This document shows, one piece after another, positions 32,966-43,241 of a DNA stretch of 64,000 nucleotides. The stretch covers positions 242,845,047-242,909,046 of the forward strand of contig NC_085141.1 of the NCBI RefSeq assembly GCF_024139115.2, written 5' to 3'. The position numbers and the translations under genes are program-made. Numbering within the stretch: the stretch's first letter is position 1; every line of letters begins with the position of its first letter. This stretch comes from Armigeres subalbatus (lineage: Eukaryota > Arthropoda > Insecta > Diptera > Culicidae). The notes below the pieces were generated by a model that was not told the origin of the DNA, made no database searches, and saw only the letters and a list, made by a program, of their open reading frames with translations.

Positions 32966-33128
32966 GGGCTGTCCATATACCAGGTGGACAGTTTAAGGTG
33001 GAAGGGCGGTATGATAAACGTCCACGGTTCATACTAATTTTCAAAAATTTGTATGAGCAATTGTCCATGCTGAGTGAGGGGTGTATCTGAAACTGGTCAA
33101 AACCTGTCCACGTGGTATATGGACAGCC
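32966..33128. mobile_element. short MITE, termini GGCTGTCCATATACC
   Basis: Inverted ends GGCTGTCCATATACCAGGTG and its near-complement (CACGTGGTATATGGACAGCC) enclose a 163-bp non-coding element. It begins about 25 bp after the previous MITE. No convincing target duplication was seen. Confidence 0.75.
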
Positions 33129-33129
33129 T

Positions 33130-34640
33130 CTTTTCAGATTCTCAATTCTCAAAAGTTCTGCCACAACTTTTATCATATTTCTGAGAACACAGAAACTGAC
33201 ACCTAATAATATCTTTTTCATTCGTGGAAACTTGATTCGAATTGCAAATTTTTACTCAGGATCCCATACTTTTAAAATATTTCCTTGAACTAATAAAAGG
33301 TTCATAATTTCAAAATCTCAATTCTTTTTCTTCTTCGTTGACGATGTTTCAAAGCCAAGTTGTTATATTTATATTGCTAGAACCATGAAACTCTTATGCT
33401 CAGGGAAAAAAAAACCTAGACCGGACCAGGAATCGAACTTTTTCATTTTTCGAAAACATCAAACATTGAGAACCGCTTTAGAGTAAAAGATCATTTACAC
33501 CAAGATAATGATCTTCACTAAAAGAAAGCAAATTTGTTTTTTTTTTAATGAAAGCTCTTCAGTGCAAAATTTGTAAGGATGCATTCAGGCTGAACGTTAC
33601 AGGGCATAAAATGACACCAAGTTCGAATTACCTAACATAGACTTCGGGTAATGAACAAGTATGCATCAGCTTTCGCATGATTTCCGCTAGTACACAACAC
33701 TCCCCACGTATTGCGTCACAGATTTAACGCATTTAACGTTGAATAGGTTTTTTTATTGGTTTGGTTGAACCGAAGGTCTCGGACTTTTATGAAGCTTTTT
33801 CCAAAACCTCTTCTTGTGGAAAATAAAATCCCCGAACATCGAATATCTGAATACTACTGTAGAAATTTTTAGTTTTTTCCAGACATTAGCATCTTTGAAA
33901 AAAAGCAGAGCTTAAGAATGAAGCATCTTAGAAACAGGACTTTCTGGTAAAAACGCAGGCAAATTGTTCAGCGATTTGAGGATAATTTTGTTTAAATTCA
34001 AATGAGCCATATAAAAATCGGAAAATTATTTACAACTGAAGCTCATGAATATGCGTTTCAAAAAAATTCTTTGGGAAATTTTTCCAAGTTCGTTAAGTTG
34101 ACTTTTTGTTCTATTGACTTTTACCTCTCGGTGAAAATTTCTATCAATCGTTTTCCGGGTCATTTTTTGTCCGAATACTGAGCAAATTTTTTTTTTCGAT
34201 GTTTCACTCTTGAGTTATCATTTCACACATTTGATGTTGTCTGGGAAAAACTAAACATTTGTTTTTGTTAACTCAGCTTGTGGGAAAAGTTTCATGAATA
34301 TCTGAGAGGATCGAAATCCTAGAAATCAATTACAAAATGAAAAGCCAAAAATCAATGACGGCCATTAGGACTTACTGAAAGGCTTTTTTTAATCAAAAGC
34401 CCAGTTATCCAACGCTCTCTTTGTTATAAGTGAGGAAACTGAAGGGATGGCGATTGCGTCTACCGATCATTCATTCAACATGGTGTCAACAATTTTATGA
34501 ACAATTACGACGTTCAAATTATAAATAATTTATTAATGTATTAATTGTTTATGAACAGAACCAGAAAGCCTTACGGGAGAGTCCTGTACGTAAGAGTAAC
34601 GACATTTGACAGCTCTTCGTTTGGAAAACGATTTTGTATG
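33130..34640. other. AT-rich non-coding DNA with a SINE relic
   Basis: 33325-33437 preserves, on the minus strand, CCTAGACCGGACCAGGAATCG and the AAAGCCAAGTT body phrase of the 5851-type SINE, badly eroded. The rest shows no gene or bounded element. Confidence 0.4.
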
Positions 34641-34645
34641 GGAAT

Positions 34646-34938
34646 TCTTCTTCTTCTTCTTATTGGCATTACATCCCCACACTGGGACAGTGCTGCCTCG
34701 CAGCTTAGTTTTCATTAAGCACTTCCACAGTTATTAACTGCAAGGTTTCTAAGCCAGGTTACCATTTTTGCATTCGTATATCATGAGGCTAACACGATGA
34801 TACTTTAATGCCCAGATAAGTCGAGACAATTTCCAATTCGAAAACTGCCTAGACCGGCACCGGGAATCGAACCCAGCCACCCTCAGCATGGTCTTGCTTT
34901 ATAACCGCGCATCTTGCCGCACGGCTAAGGAGGGCCCC
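34646..34938 (-). mobile_element. tRNA-derived SINE (full length)
   Basis: Same family and orientation as 5851-6145: (TTC)n tail, CCCACACTGGGACAG, CCTCGCAGCTTAG, CCGGCACCGGGAATCGAAC, ending in AAGGAGGGCCCC. A perfect 13-bp duplication, TTTGTATGGGAAT, is at 34633-34645 and 34939-34951. Few differences from the 5851 copy suggest a recent insertion. Confidence 0.9.
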
Positions 34939-35334
34939 TTTGTATGGGAATGACAGATGAATCTTGTTCCAATTCTGACAGTGTCGACACCCTGTATTAC
35001 ACCCACTTTACCTTAAGGATCTTTTCATCTCAATAGTTTGTTGCCAGAATACTGTTTTAACCTTTTTCAAAATGATCTCAAACTGCTATTTCCATATTTA
35101 TTTATCTTTTAAAATCTTCTGAAGTCAAAGATAATTTTGCTTCGATAGCCTTTGTCCTCATATCCAGCTTTTTGCCCTCTGTACTGGCGGCTTGAGAGTG
35201 TGGAAAAATTATTCGGTCACTGATCTTATTGACACTGGAAATCAACTGCCCGTGAAAAGATCTTTTCCTGTTTTCTTCACCCAGAAACGAAATTTTGACA
35301 ATCAGCCGTTTTGTCAAAAAGTACAGCATTCGAA

Positions 35335-35532
35335 TATTATCAATTCAGTAGAAAACCGATTTATAGCCGCTAATGAAGTTGGATTTTTCTAATTTGGGAA
35401 GTAGTGCGCTGAATAGCGCATCACTAAATGAAAACAGCGCACCACTTCCGAAGTTAGGTTCAACTTATGGATTGTGAGAAAAATCTAACTTCGTTAGTGG
35501 CTATAATTCGGTTTTCTACTGAATTGATAATA
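35335..35532. mobile_element. 198-bp palindromic (foldback) element
   Basis: The outer 24 bp at each end (ATTATCAATTCAGTAG... and its exact complement) are perfectly inverted. The arms continue with high similarity inward, through GAAGTTGGATTTTTCT/AGAAAAATCTAACTTC and TAGTGCGCTG/CAGCGCACCA. Nearly the whole element folds on itself. It lies immediately before the LINE relic. Confidence 0.75.
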
Positions 35533-35539
35533 ATTTTGT

Positions 35540-37020
35540 TACACTCGCAAGCTGCCATTACCGAGCGTGGAAAGCTTAATAGCCCTTAATATTGTACTTC
35601 CACCAACCTTCGCCCGTCCTGTGGATTACGAATCAGTTCTCGATTGCAATAAGATCGATTATGACGCTTTGCCTGATTATGTCCGTACTTTTGATTGGCG
35701 CTATCTGAGTGATTAAAAGGTTGTTAATGACATGGCAGACAGACAGTGGTAGCATCAAAACGTCATCCACACTCGCGCATGTGCATTCGGAACCTGAAAC
35801 GTGTTAAAATACCCGTCAACGGAAGCCGTGTGCTTAACAGTCAGCTGAGAACAAAGTTAGATTCCAGCGCACCAGTAATGCATGCCGTCATTAAAAAAAA
35901 TCAACTCTGTATAAGGGCCAAGTTGTGAGGGTGCAAAGCAGTCTTGGGCGTAATTCGAAATATTTTTAAAGATTTGTCAATAGCAAAGGAAACATTCGTC
36001 CATATCAAGTAATGTTATGTACGATAACATCGAAGCGAAACGTCTAGTACGATGTGAAACATTTCTATTTTTCCCCATCAGTCTTCGAACAAATATGTAC
36101 CTTTGGACCAAAAAAAATCGAATCAAATCATGGTAACTCCTGTAATGATTATCGCTGGTGCCAAATAGTTAAAAAGTTCCTTCTCTTTTGATCCTGTTGG
36201 CATTCTATCTGTTGTAACCGCCGTTGTATGCTGTTTTCGCTGAGCCACTTTCTTACTTTTTACCGATCACTGGACGACGATATTTTTCCGGATATTTGAA
36301 AGCAAGACAATAAAGATGTCGAGATTACTGTTTGGAAGTTGGCTTTCTCAGTCTGAAGTACAAAACGATGGTTTATTTACTTGCCCGACGTTTCGTCTGA
36401 TGGTTGGGGCCTTTTTCAAGGGTCGTATAGTTTATCGTCTATCGTAAATTAAAAGACGATAGACTATACGACCCTTGAAAAAGGCCACAACCCATCGGCC
36501 GAAACGTCGGGCATGTAAATAAAGCATCGTTTTGATACTTCAGACTGAGAAAGCCAACTTCCGAATAGTACATCTTATCCAGTCAAAAAACACCCTTCCG
36601 ATGTCGAGAATTTTCGAGGAATTATTAACTACGAGCCTGCTCAACTTCACTCACACTTGTATTACCGCTATGGACTACAAGGCTCAAGTCGTTCATATGT
36701 ACCATGATTTAGAAGCAGTTTTCGACCAGATCGACCACAACATCTTGTTGTCCATACTTTCGCGTCTGTGAGCAACGATCAAACTCACTCCGGTGCTTGG
36801 TTCTTACCTAACTGGCAGCAACTCCGTGTGAAAATTGACTGTTTGATGTTTTTTCGTCCCTACTGTGCGGAAAAATTGTCATTCTTCGATTACTCGGGCT
36901 ACAGGTTGTTCGTGCCATTCAACAACCTTTTCGACAACAATGACTGCGACTGCAGAATTGATTTCATCGTACGTTCTTTGACACATCGAACCAGTCAGTT
37001 TTTCCATTAAGGACTTTGCC
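35540..37020 (+). pseudogene. Jockey-like LINE relic (endonuclease tail and RT)
   Basis: A first frame reads LPPTFARPVDYESVL and YDALPDYVRTFDW, the usual linker after the endonuclease of Jockey-type LINEs. 35900-36250 has decayed 'KYFWRFVNSK'-type and 'FEQIC' segments. A later frame at about 36660-36771 reads VVHMYHDLEAVFDQIDHNIL, which is RT motif A (the usual form is YTDLxKAFDxVDHxIL), and 36790-36860 continues WFLPNWQQLRVKIDCLM in a shifted frame. Stops and frameshifts are frequent, so it is non-functional. A palindromic element at 36323-36571 interrupts it. Confidence 0.7.
36323..36571. mobile_element. 249-bp palindromic element inside the LINE relic
   Basis: Long near-perfect arms: GGAAGTTGGCTTTCTCAGTC, then GTTTATTTACTTGCCCGACG, CGTTTCG, CTTTTTCAAGGGTCGTATAG and AGACGATA-type strings, mirrored on the other side around an AATTAAAA centre near 36447. 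The whole unit can form one hairpin. The target duplication is not defined. Confidence 0.8.
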
Positions 37021-37024
37021 CCCA

Positions 37025-38168
37025 ACAACTTCCTTGAATAGATCCATTTTGCTCAGAAGGTCATTCCGTCGCCAAATAAAAATTGCATGGGGCTAAAAAC
37101 CACGAATTTTCAGTAAATTATCGCATTGGTTATGATCAACTTAGAAGCTGTAGCACATATTTTTTTAACAGTTCTCATCACTTTTTTCAATATCTAAACT
37201 GGAGATCTTTATAACATTAAGGCCGTTTCGCTTACTGAATGCATGTGAATATTGACGAGCAGCTCAGCATCTATTTCGCACAATTTTTCGTCCTTTCTCA
37301 GGGCCGAAAAGGTTTTTCATCGTGTAAAGATATTTTTATGTTTCGAAGGTAATAATAAACTAACCAATAACCAAACTCAAGGAGTAAAAAAATTCAATAG
37401 TGAAGGGATAGAGCACGGTCCAACGCCATTGCTCACTTACACCATCTACACTTTATTGTGCTCACCTTCAGGATTCACGCTAAGAGTGTTTCAAATAAAT
37501 TGGAATGTCTCATCTCTCACAGCGGCACACTAGGAGTTAACCTTCTGAAACTAGTATGGTGAAAGGCATCTAAGGTTTGATTTCTCAGAATTAACGTCCA
37601 TCGAAAAAATATTTGATAAGCGTAATGGCGGACACCTTCCTATACATAACTGGTACCAAATGGTTCTTCATAAAAAGTTCCCAATTTTGAGAAAACCTAC
37701 GTTAGATGTCTTTCGCATTACAAATTTTTGGCGAGTAACTCATGCTGGCTATTTTTTCATATCTTATTTTGTAAACAAACATTGTTTCATTTATTGCGAA
37801 GAATGCAAATACTTTTCTCCAAAACTAGTTCCCTTACCTGATAGAGGAAAGCTCATTCTGTCGGATACATATCGTGGTTTTCCCGGGAAATGCTTATTTT
37901 AGCAGGAATTTCCCTTCTAATGTTTGTTTACAAAATAAGTTACGTTCAAATCGCAAATTATACGTTAGCGTTTGGATACAACAGCGTTGGGTAGGAAAAA
38001 AACCACTGGCACTGTATGTGATTCATTGACCGACAATAATGTGGGTTGCTACGATTCATTCTGTTCTAAATGTTTCTGCATGTGTGATGTCAAAAATCAA
38101 GGAACCATTGAAAAATGCTACTGAGTAAAAAAGCTTGATATTAAAAAATGCTGAATAACAATCAAGCC
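37025..38168. other. non-coding DNA with a short inverted-repeat pair
   Basis: An inverted pair of about 20 bp (TTATTTTGTAAACAAACATT and its complement) lies at 37764-37783 and 37919-37938. It may mark a decayed foldback element. Otherwise no gene or bounded element was seen. Confidence 0.35.
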
Positions 38169-38172
38169 TATA

Positions 38173-38434
38173 GGGCACTGCACGGACTACTTTGACTCTT
38201 TTTCGCTTAACTTTTCAAAAGGACCAAAGTAACATTTGTTCATGAATTAATTTGAATGGCGCAATCAACAGAACAACATGAAAGCTTTTGATTGCAGTAC
38301 TCAAATTAATTCATGAAAAAAATGCTACTTAGGTCCTTTTGAAAAGTTAAGCGAGAAATTAGAAAACAACAAGGCCAGTAAACGTCAAAATGTATTACGA
38401 ACGAAAGAGAAAGAGATGTTTCCGTGCAGTGCCC
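38173..38434. mobile_element. TA-flanked MITE, termini GGGCACTGCACGGA
   Basis: Perfect inverted termini (GGGCACTGCACGGA and TCCGTGCAGTGCCC) are flanked by TA at 38171-38172 and 38435-38436. It contains a second, independent MITE at 38203-38355. Confidence 0.8.
38203..38355. mobile_element. nested MITE, termini TCGCTTAACTTTTCAAAAGG
   Basis: A 153-bp element whose two halves are long inverted repeats (TCGCTTAACTTTTCAAAAGG, then AAGTAACATTTGTTCATGAA and AATTTGA-type arms). A second copy at 47454-48090 sits in the BEL pol region and is itself interrupted. The two copies confirm the element's limits. Confidence 0.85.
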
Positions 38435-38439
38435 TATTG

Positions 38440-39540
38440 CGTATTGGTTGATGAACGCACCTAAAATATTTAAGGCTCACATTACCGTCATGCAGTGAGC
38501 GTGAGAGTAAATCGTCGATTTCCCCTCTTGGGAACAAATGTTGCAAATGGCTGTTTTTTGGGAAAACTAAAGCGAAATACAACCAAATGAAGCATCCACC
38601 GGATATAATTATGTCTTCGCTATTGGATGATGTAGTTTTGAAACAAAAATACTTCCCCCATCCAGCTGGAGACTGCTTTTTCTCCTCGGTGGGTGGTTTT
38701 ATTACTGGGGGGTGGTACGAGCACGTGGCTGTCTTTCTCGTCAATGACTGGATGACGGTAATTTGAGCCCTAAATACTCATCTTAGAAGCAAAGATGCAC
38801 CTTCACGTGTTGTTGGAAAGCCAACGATCCACCTTCACGTATTAATGTTTAATATTCGACACAGCTCTCTGTGTGATACCATCTTTTGCTTCATAATAAA
38901 ACACGACTTACAAATTTGATATTTATATTATCCAAAAAGCTACCTATGTGGAATTCATAGAGGAATTTCTATGAAAACTCAAGGAAGAACGTGGGAAAAA
39001 ATTTGTGAAGGAAATCCTAGAACAATTTTAGCTGGGACTACAAGAATGTCCAAATAAAATCCTGTAGAAATATAAACCTAATAAATACAGGTTATATCAT
39101 ACTCAGCCGTCTTGCGATGCACGTCGTCTATTTACCTACAGTAGTAAGTTGTTAAAACAATTTCTATTCTGATTATGATATTGTTGAAATAAACTTGATT
39201 AAACAGCCTTTGATACTTGTAAAATACGCCAAAATTATTCAGAATAGAGATACAAAATAACAGAACAATTCGCCTATGGGGGTTCTTTCTGTGAATCGAT
39301 TGAACTGGATCTTGCTCTAAATCAACTGTTACTGTTTTCAAAATTTGTGTGATTTAGAACTTATCCAGGGGATTTTTTTTTGTGTTTTGTTAGACTCACA
39401 CTCTTTCACAGTTCTGGATCTGGTCGGTTTCATGAAAGTTTCATAGTTGGCAAGTCTATGAAAAAAGACAACGCACAGGTCTTGAGTTTAAACATTTTCG
39501 GATAAATTTCGCCCTAAAAGGAAAACTTATTTCAACCCTG
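38440..39540. other. non-coding DNA with decayed GGAATTTC-type repeat
   Basis: No gene. 38950-39060 has phrases such as GGAATTCATAGAGGAATTTC and GGAAATCCTAGAACAATTTT, an old relative of the 24-bp minisatellites. Confidence 0.35.
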
Positions 39541-40014
39541 TAGACGATAAGTTAAGTTGGAAAAGCTACCAGAAGGCTTCCAGCGCATAAATACGGAGGA
39601 TAATATTGATTTCTCAGGATTCGTTACCGCTGATAAAGTTTTTCTACTTTCCCCCGTTATTGTGATGTTGTTGTTGGTGTGTTTCGTTTGTATTACTCGC
39701 GATGGGATTTACTTTTTTTTCTCCCATGGATTGACGTTTCCCAGAATTGCTATTCGATGGTATCGGTTTTATCGTTTGCAATCCTTATTGTGCTTTCAGT
39801 TGATCTCCAAGCCGTATAAAAGTGTGAACGGTCGGGTTAAATTCTCCAATCAGCAGCGTACTTCGAGCGTTAGAAAGAATAAGGGAAGCAAAAACTTAAA
39901 CAATCTTCAAACACAGGAAATGAAACAACAACGACTCTTTATTGTTTTTGTTATAGGTGCAGCCGTGTGAACTGTAACTCAATAGAATATTTTTGTTGAA
40001 CTTTGCTTTGTTAG

Positions 40015-40192
40015 AAAACGACAGCAGAAAGAAAAACAAATCCCGGTTATACATTCGGATACCAGTAGCAATCCAATGCCGGAACAAAAACCGAAACAGG
40101 AGAGTTCCAATCGAAACTTTTATTCTTCAAGTGCTAGTCTACAACTAACAAAAGCCCCGTTTAAAACTGAATGCAGGACGTTATTGTTGTAA
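40015..40192 (+). CDS. possible terminal exon of an unidentified gene
   Basis: After a pyrimidine-rich stretch ending TTTGCTTTGTTAG at 40014, a frame with first full codon at 40016 runs 58 codons to a TAA at 40190-40192. It contains SDTSSNPMPEQKPKQESSN and SSSASLQLTKAP, a polar serine-rich C-terminal tail typical of coding DNA. It would need an upstream exon leaving two bases of a codon. None was identified, and it does not fit the phase of the last adaptor exons. The surrounding 39.5-41.6 kb is unusually free of transposons. It may be chance. Confidence 0.25.
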
Positions 40193-41575
40193 ATATATAT
40201 ATTGAACAGAGGATATACAATTTGTGTAAAATAACTATTGCCAAAATACCTATTACGGAATATTTATTGACATATTAATCTAATAACTATTATTGACGCA
40301 TATAATCCAAAAATTAGTATATACCAATGAGGAATCTTTTTTCGGAGCATGTATATTTGAAACGTACTCAACTGACTCATTTAGTATGTATATAGCAAAT
40401 CTACTTTCGAGAACACAAGCTCAATCGCGAGCCACCTTCATCTCAACTCAACTTCACTTAAGGTTTTCACCCTTTCTCTCACCACAACCATTCATCTACC
40501 TATTACTTGCAAACATCGAAACCAAAAAAAAACTAAATCAAACACACTCATTCAAACTCATAATCACAAAACTTTGTCACAACTAACCAAACCACACATT
40601 CACATCTTTAATACATACACAGTACCATTACATAAGCGTCACAACACCCCCTTAGTGAAGAGAAAAAAAAAACGGCAGCAAACCAAATGTTAGAAACATA
40701 GAAAAAAAAAGATAATCCCCCCCAAACAAAGCATTGTAGTCGCAAACCAAAACCCACAATATCGAGATTCGTTCTTTGCCTTAACGAATAAGTTGAATCC
40801 TCTCGTGACAAGAGGGGAGAAAGAAGCGGACATTTTTTCAGTGCCGAAACCATGGCTAGAACAATTTTACCACCAACACCGAACATGTCGCGTCCTAGCT
40901 CAAATTTATTAGAAATTGGAAATCGAATCGGTTTGTTAGTCACAAATTAGGAATGCAACAGAAAAAAAAGAAGATGTTTTAAATTGGCCCACAAGCGGAA
41001 GAAGTAGTTTGGTTTTAGATTTTTTATGAAGATAAAAGACAAAATCTCACATACAGGAACAGCAGTTAGAGAAGTAATCGGGTAAAAATCTTAGAAAGGA
41101 AAGTGTAAGGATGAGGAGATGCAAATTCGAGGGTTTATGTAATGAGTTTTTAGAAAACCAAACGAAAGCAGAATAATCAAGAAGCTGATTTGTGAGGTAG
41201 GAATATTTATATTTTATACAGTAAAAAGTGAGACGTACTTGATTTGTTTTTCGTGAAACGCATGCAAAATCTACCTTATGTACATATGGGTTGACTTCTG
41301 GAGCCGAGGATATTGGGTGCGGAAAAATAAACGGCACTTGTTTGGCAATCTTTGTAATATATACAGTAAAAGGAAGGCGTAGGCAGGGAAATCGCACATA
41401 AATTGATTGAGGGAAAATCTTTCTAAACCTACATGGACACCCAAAATGAAATGAATCGTCTAATGGAATACAATGAAGATTGGGAAGAAGACAAGGGATT
41501 AAGTTGAAACTATATACACGCAAACGAAAGCAAAGAAGAGAACAAACAAGTCCAAATAAAAGCTATCGAACTTTC
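40193..41575 (+). other. candidate long 3' UTR, transposon-poor
   Basis: About 1.4 kb of A-rich, C-containing sequence without recognised repeats, ending near AATAAA at 41555-41560 followed by a T-rich string. This is the look of an insect 3' UTR and would match the possible terminal exon at 40015. It could equally be plain intergenic DNA. Confidence 0.25.
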
Positions 41576-41699
41576 ATAAAATGTATTCTTTGTTGAATCC
41601 TTTTTGAGAAACAATCCGAAAGTCTAATGATTGCTGCAGGCATCCAAAAATTAGTTCCATTATTTCCTTCATTCCTTGCGCATGACAACTTTCTGCGTA

Positions 41700-41772
41700 T
41701 TTGTGCTAGCTGCATGATATACGAATACGCAAATGGTAAGTGGCTTGCAAACCTTGCAGTAATAATTGAGGT
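41700..41772 (+). mobile_element. SINE fragment
   Basis: GCTAGCTGCATGATATACGA, then CAAATGGTAAGTGGCTTGCA and AACCTTGCAGTAATAAT follow the body of the 5851-type SINE at about 75% identity. Head and tail are missing. Confidence 0.6.
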
Positions 41773-41811
41773 GAAGAGATTTCGTGAAAAGAATTCGAAC
41801 AGTTGTGTCTA

Positions 41812-41935
41812 AGAGGCCCCATACCCGCTCCGACATGTTGTACAACTTTGACTCCGCCCCCAGGAAATTTGGTTCGATCGGAGTAAAGTCCGACCGCCTG
41901 TGGGCAAGTTGTACTGTTCAACCGTCGTCGGAGCC
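41812..41935. mobile_element. small inverted-repeat element
   Basis: CGCTCCGAC and GTCGGAGC at the ends, GTTGTACAACTTTGACTCCG and CGGAGTAAAG/CAAGTTGTAC inside, form partly inverted arms. The element is probably a MITE, but the ends are uncertain. Confidence 0.4.
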
Positions 41936-41939
41936 CGCA

Positions 41940-42869
41940 TATTGGTTTTTGTAACGAATTATTTTTCGAACTGAAAGCAAATTATTGAATTTTAGTAAAG
42001 GGTAACTAGAGTACGGGTACAACACGTTGCGTTCCGATAAATAAAATAAAACCTCAAAATCATTGATTCCATACAAACACTATGGTGAGCAACCATGCGT
42101 CTCCATCCATGTACAAGTTAGTTTTTTTGTGGAATCTGTGCAAACAAACACTAGAGAAGGAGAAAACTCAGGTAGTGTGGGGTTGGGTAGTCATTAGCCC
42201 TCATAGTCTGAACGAACGATTCACGCTTGCATATAATCACAATGAAATGCACAACCTATGCAATTTTCAACCGATTGTGACAATCGACCCCTCAAAACAA
42301 TCGCTCGGATCTCTAGTCCCTGGAAACGGGATAATATTTTGGATTGACGACTTGGTTGCGGAGATATTTCTGGGTGCACTGAGGTGGGTTTATTGGCACC
42401 CCGTAGGGACACTTGTTTAGCACTGCTATAAATCAGCGTGTGACATTATTTTACAAAACAAGTTCAATTCAAACCATCCTCCTTGGCCACGTTCTATAAT
42501 TTAACTTCCTATCATTTTACTTCCGGAGGAACTCTCGAAGGATGCTCCAGAGGAACTTCTAAAGCAGCTTCCTGAGGAAATCTCAAATGAACTTCCGGAG
42601 ACATACCCGAAGGAACATCCGGAAGAGTTTTCGAAAAATCAAAATATTACCTTTTTTTTACAGAATTTCAATGGATTCCTCGGTTACTCAATGAGCTAAC
42701 TCTGAATCATATTTTAACATGTCAAAAGTGTCCAACCTCTCCCAAAATGTGCCAAAAAAAAATCGCTTTAGTACACCCTGAAAAATCTCTTGCATTGAAC
42801 TCAGATTGAATAAGGATTAGATTTCAACGTGAATTGGATTTGTTTTGGTCATGATTTGGATTGAATATG
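41940..42869. other. non-coding DNA up to the BEL insertion
   Basis: 42525-42620 has GGAACT/TTCCGGAGG phrases at 12-bp spacing, a decayed relative of the 24-bp minisatellites. 42790-42869 has GATTGAATAAGGATTAGATT- and GGATTTG-like phrases that resemble the degenerate margin of the satellite on the other side of the BEL element. No gene was seen. Confidence 0.4.
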
Positions 42870-42874
42870 AATTT

Positions 42875-43241
42875 TGTTCCGGGAGAAATAACAAAACTAA
42901 CACTGAATCTTTTCAGCAGATCGCCATTTATTTTTGTTTACTGCCATGCAGCTCGAAGCTGGAATTTTAGTCACATTAGCTTTAGATTAAAACAAAGAAA
43001 TTCAAACTTACATTTTTCAGTATTTTGGAACAACGGAACAAAAGGTTACAGGTCGAACTTAATTAAAGTATGATTATAGCTCTGTACGGTTGCACGTTTA
43101 CTTTAAAAAATGGCTACCAGTAGGAAAGTATCGATTTCAGTTTATTCACTTCCGCTTTGCTCGCCAAGGTACCGTGCTGCCAGTAACTTCTTACGCTAGG
43201 TGTCAATCGGCCTGACTGCTCCGTGCTGCCAGTTTCCGACA
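42875..43241 (-). repeat. BEL 3' LTR (intact, 367 bp)
   Basis: Matches the copy at 51901-52776 throughout apart from a few substitutions and the 508-bp insertion in that copy. Shared blocks include TTCCGGGAGAAATAACAAAA, AAAATGGCTACCAGTAGGAA and GGTGTCAATCGGCCTGACTG. Differences between the copies are few, so the insertion is not ancient. Confidence 0.93.

Noticed and set aside
39557..39970. 137-codon frame with a hydrophobic segment
   Set aside because: Hydrophobic stretch is explained by T-rich DNA, no family is recognised, and codon use looks random. The nearby frame at 40015 was kept only as a weak candidate.
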